Shown one piece after another: positions 27,716 through 36,964 of a stretch of 64,000 nucleotides of DNA. This DNA comes from Paracoccus zhejiangensis (GTDB lineage Bacteria > Pseudomonadota > Alphaproteobacteria > Rhodobacterales > Rhodobacteraceae): contig NZ_CP025430.1 of assembly GCF_002847445.1 (NCBI RefSeq), positions 248,001 to 312,000 of the forward strand, written 5' to 3'. The translations under genes and the position numbers were made by a program. A model generated the notes under the pieces. The model did not search any database and was not told the DNA's origin. It saw nothing but the letters and a program-made list of their open reading frames with translations. Position 1 is the stretch's first letter. The number at the start of each line of letters is the position of its first letter.

Positions 27716-29290
27716 CTAAGCCCGCGCCTCGCTCACCTCGCTGCGAACAGCCATCGCGTGCGCGAGCGTCAGGCGCGAGCGTTTGCCGGGGCCGGGCGCA
27801 GGCTCCGGGAAATCGGACCGACAATGCGCCCCCCGGCTTTCATCGCGCAGCAGCGCCGCCGCCGCGATCAGGGTCGCCGTGGCAGTCATGTTCAGGAAAT
27901 TCGGGTCATCGCCCGCCGCCCGTTCCAGCGCCGCGATCCGCCGCAGCGCCTCGCGCAGCCCTTCGCCGCTGCGGACCACGCCGACGAGATCGGTCATCGT
28001 GTGGCGCAGCTGGCTGACCGCCTCGGGGTCCGAGGCCCTGCCGCCTGCCACAAAGCTGACCGCGACCGGCGCGGCATCCGTCCGCTCGGGCAAAGCCTCG
28101 GCGATATCCACAGCGCAGATGCGGGCATAGACCAGCGCCTCCAAAAGACCGTTCGAGGCCAGACGGTTTGCCCCGTGCAGCCCGGTCGAGGAGGCCTCGC
28201 CGCAGACCCAGAGACCGGGCAGCGAGGCACGGCCCTGCGCGTCGGTGGCAATGCCGCCCATGTGGTAATGCGCGGCGGCGGCCACCGGGATCGCATCCGT
28301 CACCGGGTCGATGCCATTGCGCGCGCAGGCCGAGGCCACGGCGGGGAACTGCGTCAGGATGCGTTGGCCAAGTGCCGCGCGGGTATCGAGCATCGGGCGC
28401 TTGCCGGCCTGTGTCTGGGCGAAGATCGCGCGGGCCACGACATCGCGCGGCGCCAGTTCGGCATCGGGATGAACCGCCCGCATGAAGCGGTCGCCGTCGC
28501 GGTTGATCAGCACCGCGCCCTCGCCGCGCAGCGCCTCGGTCGCCAGGGGCGCCGGGTCCTCGCCCACATCCATCGCGGTCGGGTGGAATTGCACGAATTC
28601 CGCATCGGCGATCTCGGCCCCCGCCCGCGCGGCCATGCCGATCACCTGACCCCGAATGCGTGGCGGGTTGGTGGTCAGCGCGTAAAGCCCGCCCGAGCCG
28701 CCCCCCGCCAGTAGCACAGCAGGGCCTTGCAGCAGGACCGGTACGGAGCCATCGGCATCGGCGGACTGGATCACCACGCCGGTCACGCGGCCTGCGGTCA
28801 TGTCCAGCGCCACCGCCATCGTGCCTTCCAGCACCTGGATCGAGGGTGTGTCGCGGACCTGCTCGATCAGCGCGGCCATGATCGCGGCGCCAGCCTGATC
28901 GCCCTTGACCCGCACGACGCGGGCGAAGCTGTGTGCCGCCTCGCGCGACAGGACGTAGCCACCATCCGCGCCCCGGTCGAAGGGCGTGCCGAGGCTGGTC
29001 AGGTCAAGGATATGTTCGCGCGCCTCGCGCGTCACCCGCCGGGCAACCTCGGCATCGACGATGCCCGCACCGGCGCGCTCTGTGTCCTCGGCATGGCTGT
29101 CGGGGCTGTCGGCCAGCGCCATCGCCGCCGCCACCCCGCCCTGCGCCCAGGCTGAACTGGCACCGCTCCCAAGTCGCTCGGGCGAGATCATCACCACCGG
29201 GCGCGGCGCCAGCTTCAGCGCGGCGTAAAGCGCCCCCAGCCCGGCGCCGACGATGATGACGCGATCGGTCGCGATCCGCTGTTGCGCCAC
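27716..29290 (-). CDS. nadB: L-aspartate oxidase
   Basis: NadB oxidises L-aspartate to iminoaspartate, the first step of NAD synthesis, with FAD. The 524-residue protein has the dinucleotide motif VGAGLGALYAALKL at about 14-27, SGASSAWAQGGVAAA, and the flavoprotein motif HYHMGGIATDAQGR with WVCGEASSTGLHGANRLASNGLLE. It starts 6 bases after nadA ends, so nadA-nadB form an operon supplying quinolinate. nadC is not seen here. Confidence 0.97.
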   Translation of the reverse strand: MAQQRIATDRVIIVGAGLGALYAALKLAPRPVVMISPERLGSGASSAWAQGGVAAAMALADSPDSHAEDTERAGAGIVDAEVARRVTREAREHILDLTSLGTPFDRGADGGYVLSREAAHSFARVVRVKGDQAGAAIMAALIEQVRDTPSIQVLEGTMAVALDMTAGRVTGVVIQSADADGSVPVLLQGPAVLLAGGGSGGLYALTTNPPRIRGQVIGMAARAGAEIADAEFVQFHPTAMDVGEDPAPLATEALRGEGAVLINRDGDRFMRAVHPDAELAPRDVVARAIFAQTQAGKRPMLDTRAALGQRILTQFPAVASACARNGIDPVTDAIPVAAAAHYHMGGIATDAQGRASLPGLWVCGEASSTGLHGANRLASNGLLEALVYARICAVDIAEALPERTDAAPVAVSFVAGGRASDPEAVSQLRHTMTDLVGVVRSGEGLREALRRIAALERAAGDDPNFLNMTATATLIAAAALLRDESRGAHCRSDFPEPAPGPGKRSRLTLAHAMAVRSEVSEARA

Positions 29291-29295
29291 CAGCG

Positions 29296-30345
29296 TCAGA
29301 GACCCAGCTTGCGCGACAGGTCGATCATCCGCTGTACCGCCAGCCGCGCGCGGTCAGCCACGGCCGGATCGACATGGACCTGGTTTTCCATGCTGTGCAG
29401 CACCCAGAGGATCTTCTCCAGCGTGATCTTCTTCATATAGGGGCACATGTTGCAGGTCTTGGCGAAATTCACCCCCGGCAGCTCGTCGGCGATGTTCGCC
29501 GCCATCGAGCATTCGGTGACCAGCATGGCTTGCTGCGGCTGGTTCTGATGCACCCAGTCGATGATGCCCTTGGTCGAGCCGGTGAAATCGGCCTCGGCCA
29601 CCACTTCCGGCGTGCATTCGGGATGGGCGATGATCTTGATGCCGGGATTGTGCGCGCGATGGCTGCGCAGGTCCTCGGCGGTGTAAAGCTCGTGCACGAT
29701 GCAGGAACCGGCCCAGAAGACGACCTTCTTCTTCGACTTGTTCGCCACGTTCTGCGCGAGGAACTGGTCGGGGGTCATGATGACCGTATCGCCCGGCATG
29801 GCATCGACGATCTGCAGCGCATTGGCCGAGGTGCAGCAGATGTCGGATGCGGCCTTCACCTCGGCGGTGGTGTTGACATAGCTGACCACCGGCGCGCCGG
29901 GATATTTCGCCCGCATCTGGGCCACGCCCTCGGCGGTGATGCTTTCGGCGAGGCTGCAACCGGCCTCCATGTCGGGCATCAGCACGATCTTTTCGGGGCT
30001 GAGGATCTTCGAGGTCTCGGCCATGAAATGCACGCCGCCCTGCACGATCACATCGGCGTCCACCTCGGTCGCCTTCATCGCCAGCTGCAGGCTGTCACCG
30101 ACGAAATCGGCCACGCCATGATAGATCTCGGGCGTCATGTAGTTATGGCCAAGGATCACCGCATTGCGCCTGCGCTTCAGCTCCAGAATGGCCTTCACAT
30201 AGGGCGCGTGGATGGCCCAATCGGGCAGGGGCACCACCCGTTTCATCTTCTCGTGGATATCTGACATCGATTCCGCGAGGTCCAGCGAGGGCGCGAGGTC
30301 GTAATGATCAGCCAGTTCGGCGCGAACATGGGTCAGGTCAAGCAA
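29296..30345 (-). CDS. nadA: Quinolinate synthase
   Basis: NadA condenses iminoaspartate with dihydroxyacetone phosphate to quinolinate and carries a 4Fe-4S cluster. With a TTG start at 30345 (GGAG 8 bases upstream) the protein has 349 residues, the normal size, starting MLDLTHVRAELADHY. Cluster cysteines are expected at Cys130 (EAGCS), Cys215 (WAGSC) and Cys301 (NMCPYM). The reading frame continues upstream without homology. A downstream ATG (MSDIHEKMKR, residue 27) is the alternative start. nadB follows after 5 bases. Confidence 0.95.
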   Translation of the reverse strand: MLDLTHVRAELADHYDLAPSLDLAESMSDIHEKMKRVVPLPDWAIHAPYVKAILELKRRRNAVILGHNYMTPEIYHGVADFVGDSLQLAMKATEVDADVIVQGGVHFMAETSKILSPEKIVLMPDMEAGCSLAESITAEGVAQMRAKYPGAPVVSYVNTTAEVKAASDICCTSANALQIVDAMPGDTVIMTPDQFLAQNVANKSKKKVVFWAGSCIVHELYTAEDLRSHRAHNPGIKIIAHPECTPEVVAEADFTGSTKGIIDWVHQNQPQQAMLVTECSMAANIADELPGVNFAKTCNMCPYMKKITLEKILWVLHSMENQVHVDPAVADRARLAVQRMIDLSRKLGL

Positions 30346-30427
30346 CGGCAGCACTCCGATTGGGGGCAGGGGTGGCAGCGGGTTAGCCCGTCTGCGCGGG
30401 AAACCCAAGGGCCAAGTTGACCTAGCG

Positions 30428-31087
30428 TCACCGGTCGGGGCCTCGGGAATTCGGGACGGCGCCAAGCCGTGCGAGCTCGCCCGGCAGGTCGCCATAGCCG
30501 GTCTTGCGCCGCTGGTAGGCCAGACCCAGCCGCGCGGCGGCCTCTTCGGCCTTGGCGTCCAGCGCCGGGTCATCGGTCTGGGCCAAGTAGATCAGCCGCT
30601 CGTAATGGGCGAAATAGATGTCGCGCAATTCGGGGTGGCGATCCAGCGCCATGGCGCGCCAGACGAAGGCGTCGAACTGCCGGACCAGGAAATCGGTCAG
30701 GAAGAAGGCGGTGAATTCTTCGTCCTGACGGGCGGCATGGTCCTCGATCCCGTCGAAGAACGCATAGCAATGCGGCCCCGGGATCATCTCGACCCCCAGC
30801 GCCTTGCAGCGCGCCTCCAGAAGCCCGCCGGTGCCACAATCGGCATAGACGACGATGGCCTTGTCATAATCGGCGCCATGCTTTTCCAGCGCGGCCTCGA
30901 CCGCGTCGGGAATGCGCTCGGGGCGCAGGTGCAGGTCGGCGGGCAGGCAATGCAGGTCCATATGCGCCCAGCCATTGGCCTCGCGCACCGCCAGGATCTC
31001 GCGCGCCAAGGCACCGCAGGCCAAGAGCAGCGTGCGGGGCAGGGTGGCGTTCTCGGCCGGGGTCAGGTCTTGGATCTCAGCCTTCAT
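30428..31087 (-). CDS. DUF1638 domain protein
   Basis: A 219-residue cytosolic protein of the DUF1638 family (TLLLACGALAREILAV, VYADCGTGGLLE, GPHCYAFFDG). Family members are often encoded beside corrinoid-dependent methyltransferase genes, and here a corrinoid protein lies 2 kb away and a homocysteine methyltransferase 5 kb away, which supports a link to B12-dependent methyl transfer; the molecular role is not established. It lies 82 bases upstream of nadA and overlaps the small membrane protein gene by 11 bases. Confidence 0.85.
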   Translation of the reverse strand: MKAEIQDLTPAENATLPRTLLLACGALAREILAVREANGWAHMDLHCLPADLHLRPERIPDAVEAALEKHGADYDKAIVVYADCGTGGLLEARCKALGVEMIPGPHCYAFFDGIEDHAARQDEEFTAFFLTDFLVRQFDAFVWRAMALDRHPELRDIYFAHYERLIYLAQTDDPALDAKAEEAAARLGLAYQRRKTGYGDLPGELARLGAVPNSRGPDR

Positions 31088-31256
31088 TGTCCCGCATCGA
31101 CAGGTGCAGCACCGCTGCCCCCGTGAGCGCGATCAGCGCCAGTGCGACCAGCGGAATACCCGCAGACAGGCTCGCCCAGATGGTCAGGGCGGCGGCCAGG
31201 ATAACAGCGGCGATCATCACCAGGAAATGCGGCAGCGGCATGATGTCCTCACTCAT
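31077..31256 (-). CDS. Small two-helix membrane protein
   Basis: A 59-residue protein (MSEDIMPLPHFLVMIAAVIL...) with two hydrophobic segments at about 9-27 and 32-52. Its end overlaps the DUF1638 start, so the two are translationally coupled. GGTGGGG lies 4 bases upstream of the ATG. I recognise no family. The overlap and the membrane-like composition support a real gene. Confidence 0.65.
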   Translation of the reverse strand: MSEDIMPLPHFLVMIAAVILAAALTIWASLSAGIPLVALALIALTGAAVLHLSMRDNEG

Positions 31257-31602
31257 CTTGCCCCACCAATATGGGGCCGGGCAGGCGGGATGAAAAGGCC
31301 GAGTCTGCGATTGTGGTTCATTTGTTGGGGTGACGTTGCGGATGGGCGGGTCCTTGCCGGTCGCGTCTGGTCGGGGCGGTTCGGAATGGCGCCGCCGCGA
31401 CTTTCGATCAGCCTTTGCAATTATAAATTGAATATGTGAAAATCTGCGACAAATTAACATGTGTTAATTGAATCAAATTTCCCAAAAGATAAACCCGTGG
31501 CATATTCCCTGATAGTTTCTGCAGGTGCCAGTGCCCGGGGCCGAGGGGTGGCGCGATATTCCCGCGTCACCACCGCCGGACGGGATGTTGTAGGAGTTCG
31601 AC
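31257..31602. other. Long intergenic region between the membrane protein and RTX genes
   Basis: A 346-base gene-free gap between divergent genes. The half near the membrane protein is ordinary high-GC DNA. From about 31410 to 31510 it becomes AT-rich and includes an 8-bp inverted repeat at 31452-31469. This AT-rich part is the likely promoter region of the RTX gene. No RNA gene or repeat copy is visible. Confidence 0.7.
31452..31469. promoter_or_regulatory. Palindrome upstream of the RTX gene, candidate operator
   Basis: A perfect inverted repeat AATTAACA-TG-TGTTAATT in the AT-rich region 134 bases before the RTX start codon. Its symmetry and position suit a dimeric regulator. I cannot name the regulator. 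Confidence 0.45.
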
Positions 31603-33072
31603 ATGCCACTGAATCCAAATGGAAATCTGATCGGAACCTATCTGGGCGACCTGCTGTGGGGCAGGGCCCTCGTGCTGGGTGATGGCAGCTATGACAATTA
31701 CAGCGATACCGGCAATCCCGGGGCGCTTTTCGGTTATGGCGGCGACGATACGATCTATGGCGACATCTATTATGATGGCGATGACGGGATCGAGGGTGAC
31801 GAGGCCCATGGCGGCGACGGCAATGACCTGATCTATGGCGATACCGGTCCAGAGGCGGGCGCCGACTGGAAGCTGGGCCTGACCGGCGGTTCCGACCGGC
31901 TCTATGGCGATGCCGGCAATGACACCATCTTCGGCGAGCACGGCAACGACCAGCTTTACGGCGGTACTGGCGACGATGGGCTGATCGGCGGCTGGGGCAG
32001 CGATGCTCTGCGCGGCGGGGATGGCAATGATGTCATCTACACCGACCAGGATTCGCTGACGATCCTGCACGCGACCGGCTGGTACAATTCGGCCTGGGGC
32101 GGGGCGGGCAATGACACGATCGTCGGTGGCCGTGGGGTCGACGAGGTCTATGGCGACCTGGGCAATGATTCCATTCGTGGCCTTGCCGGGAATGACGATC
32201 TCGAAGGCGGCGACGGCGCGGATTACATCTTCGGCGGCGACGGCGATGACCTGATCGATGGCGGCGGTTATTACGCCAGTTCCGCCGATGCCTCGGACAA
32301 CCTTTTCGGCGAGGCCGGCAATGACAGCCTCTTCGGCGGCTATGGTCACGATAGGCTCTATGGTGGGGACGGGGTCGACCGGCTGGTCGGCGGCGATGGC
32401 AATGACGTCCTCTCCGGCAATGCCGGCGCCGACATCTATGACTGCGGGGCTGGCAATGACCTCTACTTCCTCGAGGGGGGCGATGTCTTCCGCTTCGAAT
32501 ATGCCGATACCGGCATCGACACGCTGGCCAGCAACACCAACCGCACCCTGGGCGCCTATCACGAGAACCTGACCCTGTTGCAGGGCACCGCAGCCTGGGC
32601 GGGCAGCGGCAATGCGCTGAACAACACGATCATGGGCAATACCAACGCCAACCTGCTGCGCGGCGGCGGCGGCAATGACGTGCTGAACGGTTTCTATGGC
32701 AATGACAGCCTGATCGGCGGGATGGGGGCCGACCGGCTGATCGGAGGCGAGAGCGCCGACCGCTTCATCTTCAACAGCCGGCTCGAATCGACCTATGCCG
32801 GTGCCGGTCGCGACGTGATCACCGATTTCAGCCTGGCGCAGGGCGACCGCATCGACCTGCGCGTCATCGATGCCCGGACCACGATGGCGGGGGATCAGGC
32901 CTTCAGCTTCATCGGGGGGGCTGCCTTTACCGGCGTGGCGGGGCAGCTGCGGTGCCAGGCGGTGGGAACCCAACGCTGGATCTCGGCCGATGTGAACGGC
33001 GACAAGGTGGCCGATTTCGGCCTGTTCCTCGACGACCCGCTGGCCGTTACCTCCAGCTATTTCCTGCTTTGA
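31603..33072 (+). CDS. RTX (haemolysin-type calcium-binding) repeat protein
   Basis: A 489-residue protein made largely of GGxGxDxLx nonapeptide repeats, which bind calcium and fold into a beta-roll outside the cell. No N-terminal signal peptide is present, as expected for type I secretion; the signal should be at the C-terminus (...VTSSYFLL). Residues ~390-489 resemble the C-terminal domain of serralysin-type proteins (DRFIFNSRLES, GRDVITDFSLAQGDRIDL). No protease, lipase or other catalytic domain is present, so an adhesin or surface role is plausible. AGGAG precedes the ATG. No type I secretion genes are nearby. Confidence 0.9.
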   Translation: MPLNPNGNLIGTYLGDLLWGRALVLGDGSYDNYSDTGNPGALFGYGGDDTIYGDIYYDGDDGIEGDEAHGGDGNDLIYGDTGPEAGADWKLGLTGGSDRLYGDAGNDTIFGEHGNDQLYGGTGDDGLIGGWGSDALRGGDGNDVIYTDQDSLTILHATGWYNSAWGGAGNDTIVGGRGVDEVYGDLGNDSIRGLAGNDDLEGGDGADYIFGGDGDDLIDGGGYYASSADASDNLFGEAGNDSLFGGYGHDRLYGGDGVDRLVGGDGNDVLSGNAGADIYDCGAGNDLYFLEGGDVFRFEYADTGIDTLASNTNRTLGAYHENLTLLQGTAAWAGSGNALNNTIMGNTNANLLRGGGGNDVLNGFYGNDSLIGGMGADRLIGGESADRFIFNSRLESTYAGAGRDVITDFSLAQGDRIDLRVIDARTTMAGDQAFSFIGGAAFTGVAGQLRCQAVGTQRWISADVNGDKVADFGLFLDDPLAVTSSYFLL

Positions 33073-33082
33073 GCCCTGCAGG

Positions 33083-33114
33083 AAAAAGGGCGGCACGCAT
33101 CGCTGCGGCCGCCC
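33083..33114 (-). terminator. Intrinsic terminator of the corrinoid protein gene
   Basis: On the minus strand a GGGCGGC/GCCGCCC stem, extended inside by CGCA/TGCG, is followed directly by five T residues. It begins 29 bases after the corrinoid gene stop and lies in the convergent gap with the RTX gene. Confidence 0.8.
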
Positions 33115-33142
33115 CGAGGCAAAGTGCCCGTCGCTCGGCGGC

Positions 33143-33850
<708 letters not shown>

Positions 33851-33991
33851 GATCGGACTCCACTTCGCGTTTCCCGCCCTTTGAACGGTATTTGGCCCTT
33901 TGGATAGCAGAAATCCGACATGGCGCGCTATGCCGGCGACGCCTGTGGCGAATCTCTGGTCAATGTTCTCGTTGTGTTCTATTCTTGACCC

Positions 33992-35071
33992 ATGTTGTCG
34001 CCCCGCAATCCCGCTGAACGCCTGAAGGCCCGTGGCGCCGATACCCGGCCCGCGCCGCGCTTTGACCGGCTGCGCGCCGAGTCCGAGGCCGATGGCTGGG
34101 ACCTGCCGGATGAGGAACAGCTGCTCAGGACCGAGATCGTCACCGAACAGCCGCGCAGCATCATCACCCGCAACACCAGCCCCGACATTCCCTTCGATCG
34201 CTCGATCAACCCCTATCGCGGCTGCGAGCATGGTTGCATCTACTGCTATGCCCGGCCCAGCCACGCCTATCTGGGCCTGTCGCCGGGCCTCGACTTCGAG
34301 ACCAAGATCACCGCCAAGCCCAATGCCGCACGGTTGCTGGAGCAGGAGATCGCCCGCGCCAGCTACAAGGTCGCGCCGATCGCGCTTGGCACCAATACCG
34401 ACCCCTACCAGCCGGCCGAGGCGAAATTCGCCATCATGCCCGGCCTGCTCAAGGTGCTGAACAGCTGGAACCACCCGGTCACGCTGGTCACGCGCGGGCA
34501 GACGGTGCTGCGCGACCTGGATCTCTGGGCCGAGATGGCGGCGAAATACATGGCGGCGGTGGGTATCTCGCTGACCACGCTGGATGCGGGCCTCGCCCGG
34601 CAGATGGAGCCGCGCGCGCCGGCGCCCGCCACCCGCCTGCGAATGATCCGCGAGCTGTCCAAGGCCGACGTGCCGGTCAGGGTCATGGTTGCGCCGGTGA
34701 TCCCGGTGCTGAACGAGCCCGAGATCGAGGCGATCCTGACCGCCGCGCGCGAGGCCGGGGCGACCACGGCGAGCCTGATCCCCGTCCGCCTGCCCAATGA
34801 GGTCGCGCCGCTGTTCCGCGACTGGCTGGAGCGGCACCACCCCGGCAAGGCCGCGCATATCATGAACCGGGTGCAGGCCATGCGCGGCGGGCGCGACAAT
34901 GACCCGCGCTTTGGCCACCGCTTCCGTGGCGAGGGGATCGAGGCCGACCTGATGCGCCAGCGCTTTCGGTTGGCGCGCAAGAAGCTCGGCTATTCCGAGC
35001 GCGCGCCGATGATGGATTGCAGCCGCTTCGCGCCGCCGCCCCGCGCCGGCGACCAGTTGAGCCTGTTCTGA
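33992..35071 (+). CDS. Radical SAM protein (PA0069/spore photoproduct lyase-like)
   Basis: A 359-residue radical SAM protein. The cluster motif is Cys78-x3-Cys82-x2-Cys85 (RGCEHGCIYCYARPSH). IALGTNTDPYQPAE and TLVTRGQTVLRDLDL are typical of the PA0069 family, related to the SplB photolyase group. It is widely conserved and the reaction is unknown; DNA repair has been suggested only by similarity. It is divergent from the corrinoid protein gene. Confidence 0.9.
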   Translation: MLSPRNPAERLKARGADTRPAPRFDRLRAESEADGWDLPDEEQLLRTEIVTEQPRSIITRNTSPDIPFDRSINPYRGCEHGCIYCYARPSHAYLGLSPGLDFETKITAKPNAARLLEQEIARASYKVAPIALGTNTDPYQPAEAKFAIMPGLLKVLNSWNHPVTLVTRGQTVLRDLDLWAEMAAKYMAAVGISLTTLDAGLARQMEPRAPAPATRLRMIRELSKADVPVRVMVAPVIPVLNEPEIEAILTAAREAGATTASLIPVRLPNEVAPLFRDWLERHHPGKAAHIMNRVQAMRGGRDNDPRFGHRFRGEGIEADLMRQRFRLARKKLGYSERAPMMDCSRFAPPPRAGDQLSLF

Positions 35072-35158
35072 CCCTGCGCCTCTAAACGCTTGATTCGCGG
35101 TTCTGTTAACGCCAACATGACGGGGCAATGCAGTGCAGGACCGCGAGGAGGCCGTCGC

Positions 35159-35533
35159 ATGTATCCGACCCTGACCGAGATGGGCATCACGTCGCCGAAC
35201 GAGATCAGTTCCTACGATTATTTCGAGGGGCCGAATGACGAGGATATCCTGCGCGTCAGGTATCGCCGCAAGCCCGGCTCGCTTCTGCCCGACACGCGGG
35301 TCTATCGCTTTCGCCGCATCGGCGTCGGCACGCCCGGCACGGCCGAGGAGGGGGCGCAGGAAATCTCGCCGACGCTGAGCGCGGCGATCGTCGAGCTGGA
35401 CAGCTTGCTGGCCGCACGGGGCGATGTGGCAACGCTCGCCAGCCAGATCGACGAGGCGCTGAAGGCGGTCGAGATGGAGCTGGCGCGGGTGCGCGCGCTG
35501 ACAAGGCAGATCAAGGAGACGACGGGAAGTTGA
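35159..35533 (+). CDS. DUF3461 family protein
   Basis: A 124-residue protein starting MYPTLTEMGITSPNEIS, the hallmark of DUF3461, followed by RVRYRRKPGSLLPDTRVYRFRR and a C-terminal coiled-coil-like segment (AIVELDSLLAARGD ... VEMELARVRALTRQIK). GAGGAGG lies 8 bases before ATG 35159, which fixes the start. No function is established for the family. Element copy C follows. Confidence 0.9.
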   Translation: MYPTLTEMGITSPNEISSYDYFEGPNDEDILRVRYRRKPGSLLPDTRVYRFRRIGVGTPGTAEEGAQEISPTLSAAIVELDSLLAARGDVATLASQIDEALKAVEMELARVRALTRQIKETTGS

Positions 35534-35543
35534 GGCGGGATCG

Positions 35544-35713
35544 CCGGCGACCCGACCCGGAACAAGGGCGTCAGCCCGCCGGGTCAGCGGCCTGCCGTCC
35601 CGGCGGCTGGCCGCTTTTGTGACCACAAGCGCCGAACGGCTGTTCGATATACTGGTGCCATAAAGCGCGTCGCTCAGCCGCCCCAGCGGCCACCCACGGC
35701 AGGCCGCTGACCC
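35544..35713 (+). repeat. Covarying intergenic element, copy C
   Basis: A complete plus-strand copy between DUF3461 and the convergent methyltransferase gene. The closing arms GGGTCAGCGGCCTGCCGT (35581-35598) and 35696-35713 pair perfectly over 18 bp. The 5' hairpin has stem GACCCGG/CCGGGTC, an A-T replacing the G-C of other copies. Both inner hairpins use AGCGGCC/GGCCGCT. The core hairpin is CGAAC-GGCT-GTTCG and CCATAAA follows. A separate intrinsic terminator of the opposite gene lies 24 bases away. Confidence 0.9.
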
Positions 35714-35736
35714 TGTGTTGCTCTCAAGACCAAACG

Positions 35737-35761
35737 AAAAGGCCGCGCAAGTTGCGCGGCC
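35737..35761 (-). terminator. Intrinsic terminator of the homocysteine methyltransferase gene
   Basis: On the minus strand GGCCGCGCAA/TTGCGCGGCC forms a stem of 9-10 bp and is followed by TTTT, 6 bases after the stop codon. Confidence 0.85.
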
Positions 35762-35767
35762 CCTCCC

Positions 35768-36778
35768 TTACCCCCGGCGGCGGCTGGTGCGCTCGCGCTT
35801 GGGGCCATTGTCGTCGGTGCCATCGCTGGCCGAGGAGAACCCGCCCAGCTTTTCCGCCACCGCTTCCAGCGTCGGACGCTCGCCACGCGGGCGGGTTTCC
35901 AGCGCGTGGCGCATGGCGCGCAGATGCTCGGGCATGGTGCCGCAGCAGCCGCCGATGATCCGCACGCCAAGATCGCGGGCCAGCACCGCGTATTCGCCCA
36001 TCAGCTCGGGCGTGCCGTCGTAATGGATATGGCCATGCTCGAAGCGCGGAATCCCGGCATTGCCCTTGGCGACGATCGGGCGCTCGTTGCCCGAGGCGAC
36101 AAAGCCCATCACGGTACGCAGAAGGTCCGAGGCGCCGACGCCGCAATTGGCGCCATAGGCCACGGGTGCGTTCGGCAGCTTCTCGACCATCGCCGACATG
36201 GCGGCCGAGGTCATGCCCATCATGGTGCGCCCGGCGGTGTCGAAGCTCATCGTGCCAACCCAGGGCATCCCGGCCAGGTCGGCGGCCTCGGCGGCGGCGC
36301 AGTATTCCTCGGGCGCGCTGATGGTCTCGACCCAGAGCACGTCGGCACCGCCCTCTTTCAGCCCCTCGGCCTGCTCATGGAACATCTCGACTGCGGCATT
36401 GTGGGTCAGCGTGCCCATCGGCGCCATGATCTCGCCGGTGGGCCCCATGCTGCCGGCGACGATCACGGTGCGGCCCGAGGCATCGGCGATCTCGCGGCCA
36501 AGCGAGGCGGCGACGCGGTTCAGCTCGCGCACGCGATGCTGCGACTGGTGCAGTTTCAGCCGGCTGGCATTGCCGCCGAAGCTGTTCGTGAGGAACAGGT
36601 CCGAGCCGGCATCGACCGCGCCCTTGTAGAGCGCGCGGATCTTGTCGGGCTGGTCCACGTTCCAGAGTTCCGGCGGCTCGCCTGCCGACAGGCCCATGTT
36701 GAACAGGTTCGTGCCGGTGGCCCCGTCGGCCAGCAGCCAGTCGCGTTCCGCCATCAACCGGGTCAGCGCGTCACTCAT
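35768..36778 (-). CDS. bmt: Homocysteine S-methyltransferase (BMT/MetH N-terminal type)
   Basis: A 336-residue zinc methyltransferase that moves a methyl group to homocysteine to make methionine. The zinc cysteines are Cys212 (GANCGVG) and Cys278-Cys279 (GGCCGT). The opening DWLLADGATGTNLFNMGL is the MetH homocysteine domain. It stands alone, without folate, B12 or reactivation domains, so the methyl donor is either the separate corrinoid protein at 33850 or betaine. The Lys/Arg-rich end KRERTSRRRG is unusual. It is transcribed away from the rplI operon, which ends in its own terminator upstream. Confidence 0.9.
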   Translation of the reverse strand: MSDALTRLMAERDWLLADGATGTNLFNMGLSAGEPPELWNVDQPDKIRALYKGAVDAGSDLFLTNSFGGNASRLKLHQSQHRVRELNRVAASLGREIADASGRTVIVAGSMGPTGEIMAPMGTLTHNAAVEMFHEQAEGLKEGGADVLWVETISAPEEYCAAAEAADLAGMPWVGTMSFDTAGRTMMGMTSAAMSAMVEKLPNAPVAYGANCGVGASDLLRTVMGFVASGNERPIVAKGNAGIPRFEHGHIHYDGTPELMGEYAVLARDLGVRIIGGCCGTMPEHLRAMRHALETRPRGERPTLEAVAEKLGGFSSASDGTDDNGPKRERTSRRRG

Positions 36779-36884
36779 GGTCCAATCCTCACGTCAGGCC
36801 GTCTCGCCCCTGCTGTTTCACGGGCACGCCGGCAGGTCAAATTCATAAATCGCGGGTCTGACTTGAATCAGTTTCAACTCGCTT

Positions 36885-36918
36885 AAAGAAAACGCCGCGC
36901 CGATTGCTCGGCGCGGCG
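36885..36918 (-). terminator. Intrinsic terminator of rpsF-rpsR-rplI
   Basis: On the minus strand an 11-bp stem CGCCGCGCCGA/TCGGCGCGGCG with loop GCAA is followed by TTTTCTTT, 47 bases after the rplI stop. It is a textbook factor-independent terminator. Confidence 0.92.
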
Positions 36919-36964
36919 CAGATATCGGGATCACCGTCCGGTCAGGTCAAGACCTGACGCGCGA

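Noticed and set aside
27532-28017. Open frames running through element copy B and other copies
   Set aside because: They differ between copies, contain no domain and arise from GC-rich palindromes; the arms vary in ways that keep base pairing instead of codons.
33851-33991. Possible cobalamin riboswitch ahead of the corrinoid protein gene
   Set aside because: The gap is only 141 bases and lacks a recognisable B12 box or the extended leader that such a switch needs.
36779-36830. Resemblance of the homocysteine methyltransferase leader to the SAM/SAH riboswitch (GGCCTGACGTG and ATTGGA before the ATG)
   Set aside because: The 5' strand that should pair with GTGA is missing, and the CTTCC loop that pairs with the ribosome site is absent. 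Only short strings agree.
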